64,000 nucleotides of DNA. Source: Tricholoma matsutake (lineage: Eukaryota; Basidiomycota; Agaricomycetes; Agaricales; Tricholomataceae). Of the stretch, positions 34,755 through 44,581 are shown piece by piece. Where the stretch lies: assembly GCA_026075535.2 (NCBI GenBank), contig AP026539.1, forward strand, positions 2,170,001 to 2,234,000, read 5' to 3'. Made by a program: the position numbers and the translations under genes. The notes beneath the pieces were generated by a model. It saw only the letters and a program-made list of their open reading frames with translations, ran no database searches and was not told the origin of the DNA. Positions within the stretch are counted from its first letter, which is position 1, and each line of letters begins with the position of its first letter.

Positions 34755-35309
34755 TAGTGTTGCCAATGGCGCGGCTTGGAGCCATGAGCCATTGAGCCAA
34801 GCTGCTATTTTGGGCCAGCTGCACCGATAAATTGGCTCACAGCTCAGAGCCGCCCAGAGCCACTCAAGCCATGCCCTAAGTTGCCTCAAATTCAGAGCAA
34901 CTGGAGGGCTTTAATATTCTTAAAACACTATAAAACACTCTGTAGGAGTCCCTAGTGCCATTTTGAATACATGTTGTTATACCCTACTCCCCAGAGCCAT
35001 CTCTTGAGCATGTTTTGTAATAGGTATGGGGAGATAAACACAGCCAAATAATCTCATCAAAGATACCGATCGGTGCAAAACTCAATAGTATGACTTGTTT
35101 CTTTTGTAATAATAGTCTACACAACCCATTTGACTGTTAAAATACATAACTGAAGCATAAATACCACTCAGATTGCAAGCCCACAACTTTGGGCAATCTC
35201 AATCAGCTTAGCTGGCTCAGAGCCACTCAGGGCAACTCAGCACCATTTTGATCAGCTCAAGTGCCTGAGCTGCGCCGTGGGCAAGCCAAGCTGAGCTGTG
35301 GCATCACTA
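34755..35309. mobile_element. hAT-type MITE with 8-bp TSD
   Basis: Exact duplication GTCAGACA at 34,747-34,754 and 35,310-35,317 flanks 555 bp with termini TAGTGTTGCCA...TGGCATCACTA. Subterminal GAGCC/GGCTC repeats (GGCTCAGAGCCACTCAG type) lie at both ends. No open frame of note; it is a non-autonomous hAT element. Confidence 0.85.
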
Positions 35310-35807
35310 GTCAGACATGAGGAATGCACTTACCAGTGAGTCAATTAGGGCAAAACAAGATTTGTTCCCTACTCTCATGCACTAACATTCTCACAAATAT
35401 AATTCTTCTTCTCATGACTGCACCATCCTCCCACATTTGGAGTTTGGCCACATCTACCCACCCAGACTTCCAATACCCCACCTTACTTATGCAGCACTTT
35501 GTCAAAGCAAACAAAATAGTGGCTTGGATTGGAGCTCTCACCAGTGGGAGATCACCAAGGTACATCGCCCACTGGAGGTGGGAGAGATTTTGTATCTCAT
35601 TTGAGGGGAGGAGAACAATGAAAACAACTGCACTAATCTGCCATGAGGATGGAGATGAGCTTTCAGAGGAGTGCCCCATATTCTGGATACATACAGACAG
35701 ACTCTCCCTTCCAGAAGTCCATGTGGTATTAGCTTGGCAGTCTCGACAATTACACCCTAGTTTTACTTTGCATACCAAATAATATCATTCCCCATATATT
35801 AATAATT

Positions 35808-36568
35808 TGTAAGTCTGGCCCCACAGACTTACGACATTATCCACAACTTCACTCACCTATGCCACCAATGCACTCCCCTGGTGCTGACACAGCCACACAC
35901 ATCACTGACACAATCACCCCCACCACCGACACAGCCACCTATGGTGCAGAAACAACTCACCAACACCAGATGTATCAATGTCTGCATTATGGTGAATTAC
36001 AGTTAACATATACATTCCAACATCCCATGGCTCCAGCACAGCCACATGCATTGCTGACACAACTGCCCCAACCGCTGACACAGCCACCTACAGTGCAGAA
36101 ATGACTCACACCAATCAGACATACACATGTCTGCATTATGGTGAGTCATGATCAACACACTTTGGAATATCCCCTGGCACCAGCACAGCCACCAGCGATG
36201 ATACCAGCAGCAGCATGGTGCCAAATGCACATGCCTGCAACAACCCTGCATCCACGTCACCTTCTGGAACACCCATCAGTGCTGACATTACACCGCTGAT
36301 GCAGGCCTTCCCATGCCCAATGCAACCTTCCTAAATCACACACTATGCTTGATGCAGCCTTCTTTTATTACATGGTCAATCTTTTATATATTACCCATCT
36401 TTATTTTTCATAACCTTTGTTCTTGCTTTCTTGCAATGAAGGTACAATATTATTTTATCCCCTTCTTGTAGTAACTTACGTTCTCGCTTTCTTGCAATGA
36501 AGATAATTTGATCCTGTCTTTTAGTAAACCTAAGTCTAGTGTAGGCTGCCAAACTCAGCATCCTTCCA
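35808..36568 (+). repeat. Chromovirus 2 5' LTR
   Basis: 761 bp, TGTAAGTCTGGCC...GCATCCTTCCA. Internal degenerate repeats are built on GCTGACACAGCCACC and ATGTCTGCATTATGGTGA. Next to it lies CTTTTTTTTTGACACCGAC. Confidence 0.9.
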
Positions 36569-37139
36569 CTTTTTTTTTGACACCGACAACTTTCTTCACC
36601 TACCAAACCAACCCTGTCTTGGCAATTCTCTACCCTCATCCCACTCCTCACCAGGAGCATGAGAAGAAACTTGCAGGATTCTGGCCAACCAGCTGAATTA
36701 GAGACACTACCAACCACATGACAAAAGTGTCAGTGTTAGGGGACAACCCCCTCCTATGTTTATAGCTTGTCCTTCTTTCCTTGACTCATCATTTCATCCA
36801 TTACATTATCTTAGACCTTCATAATACCCAAGACCCATTACAGTACTGGTATTGATAGTTGTTATAATGTTGGTAATGTTGGCTGAACTAGGAGAAGTAG
36901 TCTCTCAGTTCATTATTATAAAGATTTCCCCTGCTTCTAGCAAAACCTGGCCATGCATTGACCCTTTACATTCCCTGAATGAGTAGTCTCTAGTTCTTGC
37001 AGGGTCTTACCCTTACAGTTGGCATATCTGCTGATCACCGCCACTGTCACCACCAATCACCAATACTGACTCATCCACTGATGAAAGTACACCTACCACC
37101 ACCATCCACCAGGCTGCACCACCTGTCACCCGAACCAAA

Positions 37140-38220
37140 ATGTCACCCTCTACACAACCCCTCGCCAAAGTGAAGGTCACCAAGATGAAGGAATGCCCAA
37201 TGCTTACCACTGGCAAAATCACCCCCCTCATCATGCAATTGTGGACCCTCGCATGCAAACACTACAAGATGCATGGTGGGAAGACAGACACCAAAATTGT
37301 CAGTTACATCACCAAGGGCATGTTTGAGCCAAGGCCAAACTTAAAACCCAGCTCCAATCCAACCTCCACCCTGACCTGAGACTCAACATCAGTCTGGAGC
37401 CTGTTCTGGCCACTGATCTCACCCCCTGGGCTATCAAGGTCAAAGAATGAAATCACTGCATGTGGGCCAAAGATGCTCACACTCAAAAACTCATTGATGC
37501 CTCCACCACTGCATGTGCCACACACCGCAGCGAGAAGGACTTACTCTCTTGACTCACTGACCTGCCCATGAAGGGAAACACCTTTGCCGCTGGTCCCAGC
37601 AAAACAAAACATGTTGAGAACACCTCCCCACCCTCACCCTCGAGGAACAAGCCCTCCTTGAGAAGCACAATGGCTGCACCTGATGCCAGAAATTCAATGC
37701 CGGTCACAAGAACCCTGACTGCCCAATGAAGGCAGACAACACCTGGCCTGATGCCAAAACTTACATAACCCTCACAGCACCAGTGACATCTGCAGTAATG
37801 GAGGAGAACAAGGACAGCGAGACTGACTCATACATCCCTCCCCCTGTTAATGTCCCCTTCACCATGTCACACCTCTTCCCTACACTATATGTCACCAGCC
37901 CCCTCATCACTGAATTCCCCATTAAAATCTATCCACTAATGGACATTGGTTGCCCCTGCACAGTAATTAGCCTTGAACTCTGTGAGCATCTCAGCCTCTG
38001 ACGTTATCCTCTCCCTCCAAAGGAAAATAACATGTCATCACTGACTCAGCAGAAAATCAACTGTGAGGAGTATGTCAAACTAGAGCTGCAATTAGATCAG
38101 GGGATATGGAAATCGGGGGTACACAAGATGAAAGTAAATAAGGGATTATCATTCCCCATTATATTAGGAATGCCATTCCTTTCATCCAAACAGATTGTGA
38201 TTGACACCCATGAGTGAATG
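37140..38220 (+). pseudogene. Chromovirus 2 gag and protease
   Basis: Gag begins MSPSTQPLAK and has LTTGKITPLIMQLWTLACKHY, then shifts frame at about 37,335. A CCHC knuckle (CT-stop-CQKFNAGHKNPDC, TGA at 37,681) follows, then the linker NTWPDAKTYITL. Protease-like YPLMDIGCPCTVIS (37,930-37,975) has DIG in place of DSG/DTG; then ILGMPFL (38,168-38,188). TGA codons at 37,999 and 38,215 replace Arg. Upstream, 36,569-37,139 holds a leader without clear coding. Confidence 0.75.
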
Positions 38221-39000
38221 GCCATTGACAAATGGTCTGGCTTCAATCTTTTAAATCCACCCCCTCAAACTCCCTGGCCCCGGGGCAAATGACATGTTAC
38301 ACCTCCACCCACACCAAAGTAAATTCAGACTCCAAAACCACCTACACTGGAAAACTCTGGAGCACCAGCACTCACTGGATGCCTTCTCCCTGGACCCATC
38401 ATGGCCACCATGCAAGACTGCATTGAAGGCCTAGCATTCCAAGAGCTCCTGAAAGAGAAAGATGTGAAAATGAAACTCAAATTCACCAACCGCTTCCCAC
38501 TTTGTCTCCCTGATAGCACCGAAGCCATCCCCGGCCATTCCATCGCATCCGACTCAAAGACCCCACCAAGGTCAACAATGGCAAAGGATATGCAGCTCCC
38601 AAGAAATACCAAGAACCTTGGAAGAGACTGCTGGATGACCACCTCAAGGCTGGTCACATTCGGCCATCCTCCTCAGAATTTGCCTCACTGGTGTTCTGTG
38701 TGCTGAAATACATCACTGGGGTACCTGACTTAACAGTTGACCCCCAGTGGGTGAAAAACTACTGAGCACTCAACAGTAACACTGTACGAGACAACTTCCC
38801 CCTACCCCACATAGATGACATACTTGCTGACTGTGGGAAGGGAGAAATATTTGGCAAGATGGACATGACCAACTCCTTCTTCCAGACATGAGTACACCCT
38901 GATGACATTCACCTCACTGCCATAAGAATGCCATGGGGACTCTATGAATGGACAGTCATGCCACAGGGTGGATGCTGTAATTTACCCTCCCCCACCTATT

Positions 39001-39165
39001 CCGATCGGAGTCCAGTTATTCTGGTTGGAGTCCAGTTATTCCGGTTGGAGTCCAGTTATTCTGGTCAGAGTCCAGTTATTCCGATTGGAGTCCAGTTATT
39101 CCAGTCAGAGTCCAGTTATTCCAGTCAGAGTCCAGTTATTCCAGTTATTCCAACCAGATTACAGT
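39001..39165 (+). repeat. 20-bp tandem subterminal repeat of element D
   Basis: About eight copies of GGAGTCCAGTTATTCYGGTT with small changes. Shorter relatives lie at the other end (40,560-40,760). Such subterminal arrays usually bind transposase (inference). Confidence 0.9.
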
Positions 39166-39256
39166 TACTCCAGATGCTCAACTTAGAGTATATACCCTAA
39201 TGGATAGTCAAATTTCAAGTCTTAAGTTGTCAAAGTGCCTACAAAATATATTTTTG

Positions 39257-39345
39257 CAGAGTAAGGATTGAACTCAAGACATCTTGATTAGAGTGATCAC
39301 ATGACAAACCCAACATGTGTGCTTAACCAGTTGAGCCACAGGAGA
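39257..39345 (-). other. tRNA-like module, left, outward-facing (element D)
   Basis: Minus-strand A-box TGGCTCAACTGGTTAAGC and B-box GAGTTCAATCC. No acceptor-stem pairing. Confidence 0.6.
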
Positions 39346-39440
39346 GTTATCAGTTAGTAATATAAGGTTTATTCATGACACTCAAACTCACAACTCTAAT
39401 TTTTTTTGAAGTAGTTAAGATCAAATTTTTTTAATTAACC

Positions 39441-39712
39441 ACATCCCTCACATTGAATGCGAGGGAGTGGGGATGATTGTGATTACATACATAAATAAAA
39501 AATCCTCCCTCTCACAAGATGTGAGAGGGAGTTTTATTTATATACATAAAATGCTAACCCCTCCCATTTGGCATGAGGGGGGAGGTAAAAACATGAAGAA
39601 AAAAATCCCTCCCCCATGCAAAATGGGGGATGGGGGGCACAATACTAATAAATAATTAAAAGTACAAAAAAATCCCTCCCCACACGAAGTGCAGGGGAGG
39701 GGGAGGGGACGC
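39441..39712. repeat. Five consecutive GC-rich hairpins (element D)
   Basis: Hairpins at about 39,441-39,470, 39,500-39,537, 39,555-39,588, 39,604-39,637 and 39,670-39,701. Each has arms of the CCCTCCCC/GGGGAGGG or CCTCCCTCTCACA/TGTGAGAGGGAG kind and A-rich or T-rich borders. They are similar but not identical, so arms have co-varied or been exchanged. Confidence 0.75.
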
Positions 39713-39714
39713 GA

Positions 39715-40330
39715 CCCCGCTGTGCTAGGTGTGTTGTCTGTCATTCCACCCACGATCCACCCCATGAGCAGTTGCTCATGAGGCTGGGGGTGGGTGGCTT
39801 GTTGTTGTTTGTTGCTGTTGTCCCCTGTTTGGATTTCTGTTTTTTTCTTTTCTTTGGGGGGGGGGGGGGGGTTTGGGCACATCAGTGCAACGTGGTGCAA
39901 GTACAGAGGTTGGTAGGTGCTTACTAGGCAGGTACCCCCCTTCTGGGGTCTCCTGGCATCCCTCTGCACCCTCCTAGCCCATGTCAACAGCCTCACATCC
40001 CATTTGAATGGGGAGGAGGGGATCGGGTGGGCATGGGCATGGGTTGTGCATTTTTCATCGTGGCAGGTCATCCCCAGTAGTATACAACCTAAAAAGCAAT
40101 GAATTACAATTAGTCGATTGATAAAAAGAAAAAGACAAAAGAAAAAACTTATCTATGGCCCAAATGACATTGCCATCATTTGGGCCCACATTCCGTCCAG
40201 TTGGCTTGTTTGAAGGTGGTGGTGATGGTGGCAGTGGGCATGGGAATGGTGGTGGCGGGTGTGCAGGCAGTGGTGGTGGTAGAGTGGAGAGGAGGAGGAG
40301 GTGGCATTGACAATGGTGGTGGTGGTGGTT
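39715..40330 (-). other. Spliced-looking core of element D
   Basis: Hairpin arms GGCCCAAATGA/TCATTTGGGCC (40,157-40,186) stand 4 nt before a site reading ATAAGT where the sister elements have GTAAGT. The branch region CGACTAATTG and acceptor TTTTTAG (40,089) are intact. The exon (40,071-39,920) shares the RRPQKG-coding stretch with element A. The GAGCAACTGCTC motif lies at 39,765-39,776. The donor G-to-A change suggests this copy no longer splices. Confidence 0.5.
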
Positions 40331-40459
40331 GTGAGCTGGCAGTCACATGTCATGTGTCATGCATGTATGCATACTCATTAATTATTCCGTTAATGGCTGC
40401 GGTTAACTACGCACCTTGGTTTGGTCATAAAGGTATTAAATGTATGGAGAGGAATGATT

Positions 40460-40528
40460 ACCGGTGGCTCAGTGGTTAAGCATGCTGTGATATGCAGACC
40501 CAAGGTCAAGGGTTCAATTCTTGTTGTA
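40460..40528 (+). other. tRNA-like module, right, outward-facing (element D)
   Basis: A-box TGGCTCAGTGGTTAAGC and B-box GGTTCAATTC. It is the best-preserved module of the set; no acceptor stem. Confidence 0.6.
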
Positions 40529-41580
40529 TGTTGAACTTTTACTTGGGTAAGCACATGCATTCTGGTTATTCTGGTTAGTCCGGTTATTCCTGTTATTCTG
40601 GTTGTGATGAGTCCAGTCAGATTCCAGGGATTCTGGGTGTAAATTGGATCCTTATTCCAACTGGAATCATGCTGCATAGGGAAAACTACATACAAAAACA
40701 ATTCCACCAGATTCCAGAAATTCCAGAAATTCTGGCCAGACAAACTGGAATCCAACTGGAATAGGTGGGGGAGTGTAAAGTACTCAGTGGATGCAATGCT
40801 CCAGCCACACATCAGCGCTGAATGACTGACTCACTACAAGAACTCATTGGCAAGATTTGCCATGTCTACCTCGATGACATCATAATATGGTCACAGACCC
40901 TGGAGGAACACGAACAAAACTGTGCCGCTGTTCTTGAGGCCCTCCAAAAAGCCAGTATATACTGCAATCAGGCAAAATCCAACCTCTTCACCACCAAATT
41001 ATGTTTCCTCAGTCACATCATCTTGGGGCATCAAACCTGACCCCTGCAAAACTGACCACATTGCATCTTGGCCACAACCAACAACAGCCACCAATGTCAG
41101 GGGATTCCTGGGACTCACCAGATACATTGCCACCTTCCTACCAGCACTTGCCAAATATATGAGTGTGCTCACGCTGCTCACTACCAAGGAATGCAACCAG
41201 GAATTCCCCCCATGGACTGCAGAACACCAGGCCGCCTTTGAACACATCAAAGACCTGGTTCTCGGTGCTGACTGTCTCACTGTAATTAACTATGAAGACA
41301 CAGCATCAAATATCTATGTCACCACCAATCCCAGTGACCGCCACATTGGTGCTGTGCTGAGTTTTGGAGCAACTTGGGAAACTGCCTGACCAGTTGCCTA
41401 TGACTTCTATCAACTCAACAATGCTGAGAGGAATTATCCTGTTCATGAGAAGGAACTCCTTGCCATTGTCAAGGCATTTAAGAATTGGAGATCCTATCTT
41501 CTCAGCGCCCATTTTGAGGTCTTCACTGACCACCAAACACTCAATACTTCCAATCACAGAAGGAGATGTTGAGATGACAA

Positions 41581-43251
41581 ATGAGATGGTCAATGTACAT
41601 GGCCAATTTCGACTACAACATCACCTACATCCATGGCGAAGAAAACACCACCATGGATGCACTATCCTGCATGCCTGATACCACACCAGATGCATGCCTT
41701 GCTGCCTGCATAATCACATACACACGCAATGCACTGGCTACACACGCTGCCAGCATACTAAACATCACCGTGGACCAGTCAATTCTTGATACCATCATCA
41801 CCAGCTATGGGAATGACTCCTTCACCAAACAACTCATGAAGGATATTGACATGGAGAGCATCAAAGGGGCAACCCTCACCAATAAGCTCCTCTATGTCGG
41901 CTGCCAACTTGTGATCCCACAAGATCTCAAGGTCCACGAACTACTCTACACTCTGGCACACGACACTTTGGGCCATTTTGGCTTTGACAAGAGCTACAAA
42001 TCCCTCCACAGCTCTTACTACTGGCCAAACATGCACCAGGACTTGGAAAATGCATACATCCCATCCTGCACCGAGTGCCAGCAAAACAAAAACTGGACCA
42101 CAAAACCCACCAGTCCCTTGCACCCACTACCAGTACCTGATGACCAGTTTGACACCGTCACCCTGGATTTCATCAGCCCACTACCAGAGGAGAATGGAAA
42201 GGACACCATCCTAACCATAACCGACCTCCTTGGTGCCAACATATGCATTGTGGGTGTTCACTCCTCATACACCACTGCCCAAGTCGCCATCGTGCTCTTT
42301 GATGAATGGTACTGTGAAAATGGCCTGATGCTACACCTTGTCTCCAACAGAGATGCCCACTTTACCACTGAACTTTGGACTGCACTCCATAAGCTCACCA
42401 GAGTTAAATTGAAAATGTCGACATCCTACCACCCCAAAACTGATGGCAGCAGTGAACAGACAAACAAAACCATGAACCAAGCCATTCAGTACCATGTCGA
42501 CAACAACCAGAAGGGATGGCTAGCCAAACTCCCTCATGTGTGGTTCACCATCATGAACACCATCAATGCATCCACCAGATTCTCTGGTTTCCAACTCAAA
42601 ACTGACCAATCTCCCCACATCATCCCTCCAATTGTGCCCCTCACCAAAAATGCCACTGCCGAGCAGATCACTGCACACAACATCATTACATGCGTCCAGC
42701 TCAATGTTCAGGAAGCACAGGACAACCTCCTTGCTGCAAAAATCCACCAGGCATACCACACCCATGAACACTGGGCACCGGAGGATGTCTATGAGGTTGG
42801 CAACCTAGTCATGCTCTCAACTGAAAATCACCACTGCAACTACCAATGTAAAGGCAAAACCCAAGTCGCCAAATTCATGCCGCAATATGACAGCCCCTAC
42901 ACAGTCACACACACCTTCCTGGAACACTCAGAATACACCCTCAAACTTCCCAACAACCCCAACACTTTCCCTGGCTTCCATGCACACCTACTAAAACAAT
43001 ACATCCCAAATGACCCACTCCTCTTTCCTGACCATGAGCCAGCCCAGCCATGGCCCATTGTCACTGAAGATGGCACCAAGGAGTGGTACATCGACAAAAT
43101 TGTGGATGCTCACCGACATGGCAGGGGTGTACAATACCTCGTCCATTATGAAGGATATGGTAAGGAACATGACAAGTGGTGCCCCAGCTCAGAAATGGCT
43201 GACACTGATGCCCTCGACCAGTGGGAAGATGAAAATGGGATGGAGGTCTGA
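41581..43251 (+). CDS. Chromovirus 2 RNase H end, integrase and chromodomain (intact frame, dead active site)
   Basis: An open frame of 556 codons with no stop; as part of pol the Met is internal. Order: RNase H tail (YIHGEENTTMDALS, residues about 15-28), HHCC finger (HDTLGH ... CTEC), integrase core with first Asp in VTLDFISP, the second motif SNRDAHFT, and Glu in GSSEQTNKTMNQ. It ends with a GPY-like NLVMLS region and a C-terminal chromodomain (WYIDKIVDAHRHGRGVQYLV ... CPSSEM). Residue 256 is Asn (AAC) where the family has the catalytic Asp (SDRD), a single G-to-A change in a former CpG. The chromodomain normally guides insertion to modified chromatin. Confidence 0.9.
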   Translation: MRWSMYMANFDYNITYIHGEENTTMDALSCMPDTTPDACLAACIITYTRNALATHAASILNITVDQSILDTIITSYGNDSFTKQLMKDIDMESIKGATLTNKLLYVGCQLVIPQDLKVHELLYTLAHDTLGHFGFDKSYKSLHSSYYWPNMHQDLENAYIPSCTECQQNKNWTTKPTSPLHPLPVPDDQFDTVTLDFISPLPEENGKDTILTITDLLGANICIVGVHSSYTTAQVAIVLFDEWYCENGLMLHLVSNRDAHFTTELWTALHKLTRVKLKMSTSYHPKTDGSSEQTNKTMNQAIQYHVDNNQKGWLAKLPHVWFTIMNTINASTRFSGFQLKTDQSPHIIPPIVPLTKNATAEQITAHNIITCVQLNVQEAQDNLLAAKIHQAYHTHEHWAPEDVYEVGNLVMLSTENHHCNYQCKGKTQVAKFMPQYDSPYTVTHTFLEHSEYTLKLPNNPNTFPGFHAHLLKQYIPNDPLLFPDHEPAQPWPIVTEDGTKEWYIDKIVDAHRHGRGVQYLVHYEGYGKEHDKWCPSSEMADTDALDQWEDENGMEV

Positions 43252-43277
43252 GACCCACACAATTTTTTCAAGTGGAG

Positions 43278-44089
43278 TGTAAGTCTGGCCCCACAGACTT
43301 ACAACATTATCCACAACTTCACTCACCTATGCCACTGATGCACTCCCCTGGTGCTGACACAGCCATGCACATTGCCGACACAATCACCCCTGCCGCCGAC
43401 ACAGCCACCAGCAATAGCACAGTTACCTATGGCGCAGAAACAACTCACCAACACCAGACATATCAATGTCTGCACTATGGTGAATTATAGTTAACATATA
43501 CATTCCAACATCCCATGGCTCTGGCACAGCCACATGCATCGCCAACACAACCGCCCCAACCGCCGACACAGCCACCGGCAATAGCACAGCCACCTATGGT
43601 GCAGAAACGACTTGCACCAACATCAGACATACACATGTCTGCATTATGGTGAGTCATGATCAACACACTTTGGAATATCCCCCGGCACCAGCACAGCCAC
43701 CAGTGATGATACCAGCAGCAGCATGGTGCCAAATGCACATGCCCACAACAACCCCACATCCACGTCACCTTCTGGAACACCCATCAGTGCTGACATTACA
43801 CCGCTGATGTGGGCCTTCCTATTATGCAACCACGCCCGATGCAACCTTCCTAAATCACACACTATGCTTGATGCAACCTTCTTTTATTACACAGTCAATC
43901 TTTTATATATTACCCATCTTTATTTTTCATAACCTTTGTTCTTGCTTTCTTGCAATGAAGGTACAATATTATTTTATCCCCTTATCTTGTAGTAACTTAC
44001 GTTCTCACTTTCTTGCAACAAAGATAATTTGATCCTGTCTTTTAGTAAACCTAAGTCTAGTGTAGGCTGCCAAACTCGGCATCCTTCCA
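43278..44089 (+). repeat. Chromovirus 2 3' LTR
   Basis: 812 bp, same termini as the 5' LTR. The extra length comes mostly from added GCAATAGCACAGCCACC-type internal repeat units. It is preceded by AAGTGGAG (polypurine tract). Confidence 0.9.
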
Positions 44090-44581
44090 TAATTTCAGAT
44101 GACATTTTTTTCATTCATTTTTTTTCTATTCCCTACATTTTGTCTTCCTAGTCTTAAAACCCTGTCATATTTATAAATTGCACTAGGTATTTCAACCTCT
44201 TCAAAGGTTTGCCTTCATTTTTACAAGTTGAAAAAGTCCCAGTCTTGTATGCAAGATGGCCCACCCATTGTCATCGATCACAAGTCCAGTGGGTGCTAAC
44301 CACAGAATAAGAAGGGCTGGGGATAGGAGACAATCCCACCAGCAGTTTTAGTCTTGATCATGATTTGGGTGCTGCTCAGGATCATGCTGGTAATAACCTG
44401 AGTTATTTCAATGTGCTGTGAAGCACAATGGCATCCAGGGAGAGAACCCCAAGCAGAAAGGGTGGGTTCACCCATAGTATTTGCGCATGGTAGGGAAGCC
44501 TTGTCTATGAATTACAGTAGTCTAAGGATTCTCATTCAGACTCAAACTGTGGAACTGAGTCCTCCTTCTTTGAGATGACAG

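Larger units (their letters stand above)
38976..40786 (-). mobile_element. Composite element D (complete, 1,811 bp)
   Basis: Exact 8-bp duplication GTGGATGC at 38,968-38,975 and 40,787-40,794. Termini TGTAATTTACCCTCCCCC and, reversed, TGAGTACTTTACACTCCCCC, then CACCTATTCC on both. Inside: a 20-bp tandem repeat, an outward tRNA-like module, five hairpins, a GC-rich core with a predicted minus-strand intron, a second outward tRNA-like module, and subterminal ATTCTGG/TTCCAGA repeats. No transposase. It is the reference copy for the family. Confidence 0.85.
38221..41580 (+). pseudogene. Chromovirus 2 RT and RNase H, split by element D
   Basis: Left part: DPQWVKNY-stop-ALNSNTV (TGA 38,763), [40 protein letters not shown] (TGA 38,889), MPWGLYEWTVMPQGG. 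Right part after element D: NAPATHQR-stop (TGA 40,819), ICHVYLDDIIIWS (YLDD active site), FLGLTRYIATFLP, RNase H region ETA-stop-PVAYDFYQLNNAERNYPVHEKELLAI (TGA 41,387) and TDHQTLN. Removing D with one copy of GTGGATGC restores the RT frame (PQGGCNAPATHQR). Confidence 0.85.
35808..44089 (+). mobile_element. Ty3/gypsy chromovirus 2, complete, with nested element D
   Basis: LTRs at 35,808-36,568 and 43,278-44,089 are flanked by TAATT (35,803-35,807 and 44,090-44,094). Between them lie gag, protease, RT, RNase H, integrase and chromodomain in that order. Element D (38,976-40,786) splits the RT. At least seven in-frame TGA codons stand where Arg is expected, and the integrase has lost a catalytic Asp, so it is not autonomous. 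Confidence 0.93.

Noticed and set aside
35324..35782. Open frames of about 150 codons on both strands
   Set aside because: No motif, no splice pattern and equal openness on both strands; probably chance next to the gypsy LTR.
39001..39165. Evenly spaced repeats resembling a CRISPR array
   Set aside because: The units are head-to-tail 20-bp repeats with no spacers, inside a eukaryotic transposon.
40460..40528. A genuine tRNA gene
   Set aside because: A-box and B-box words are present but no acceptor stem or plausible full cloverleaf can be drawn.
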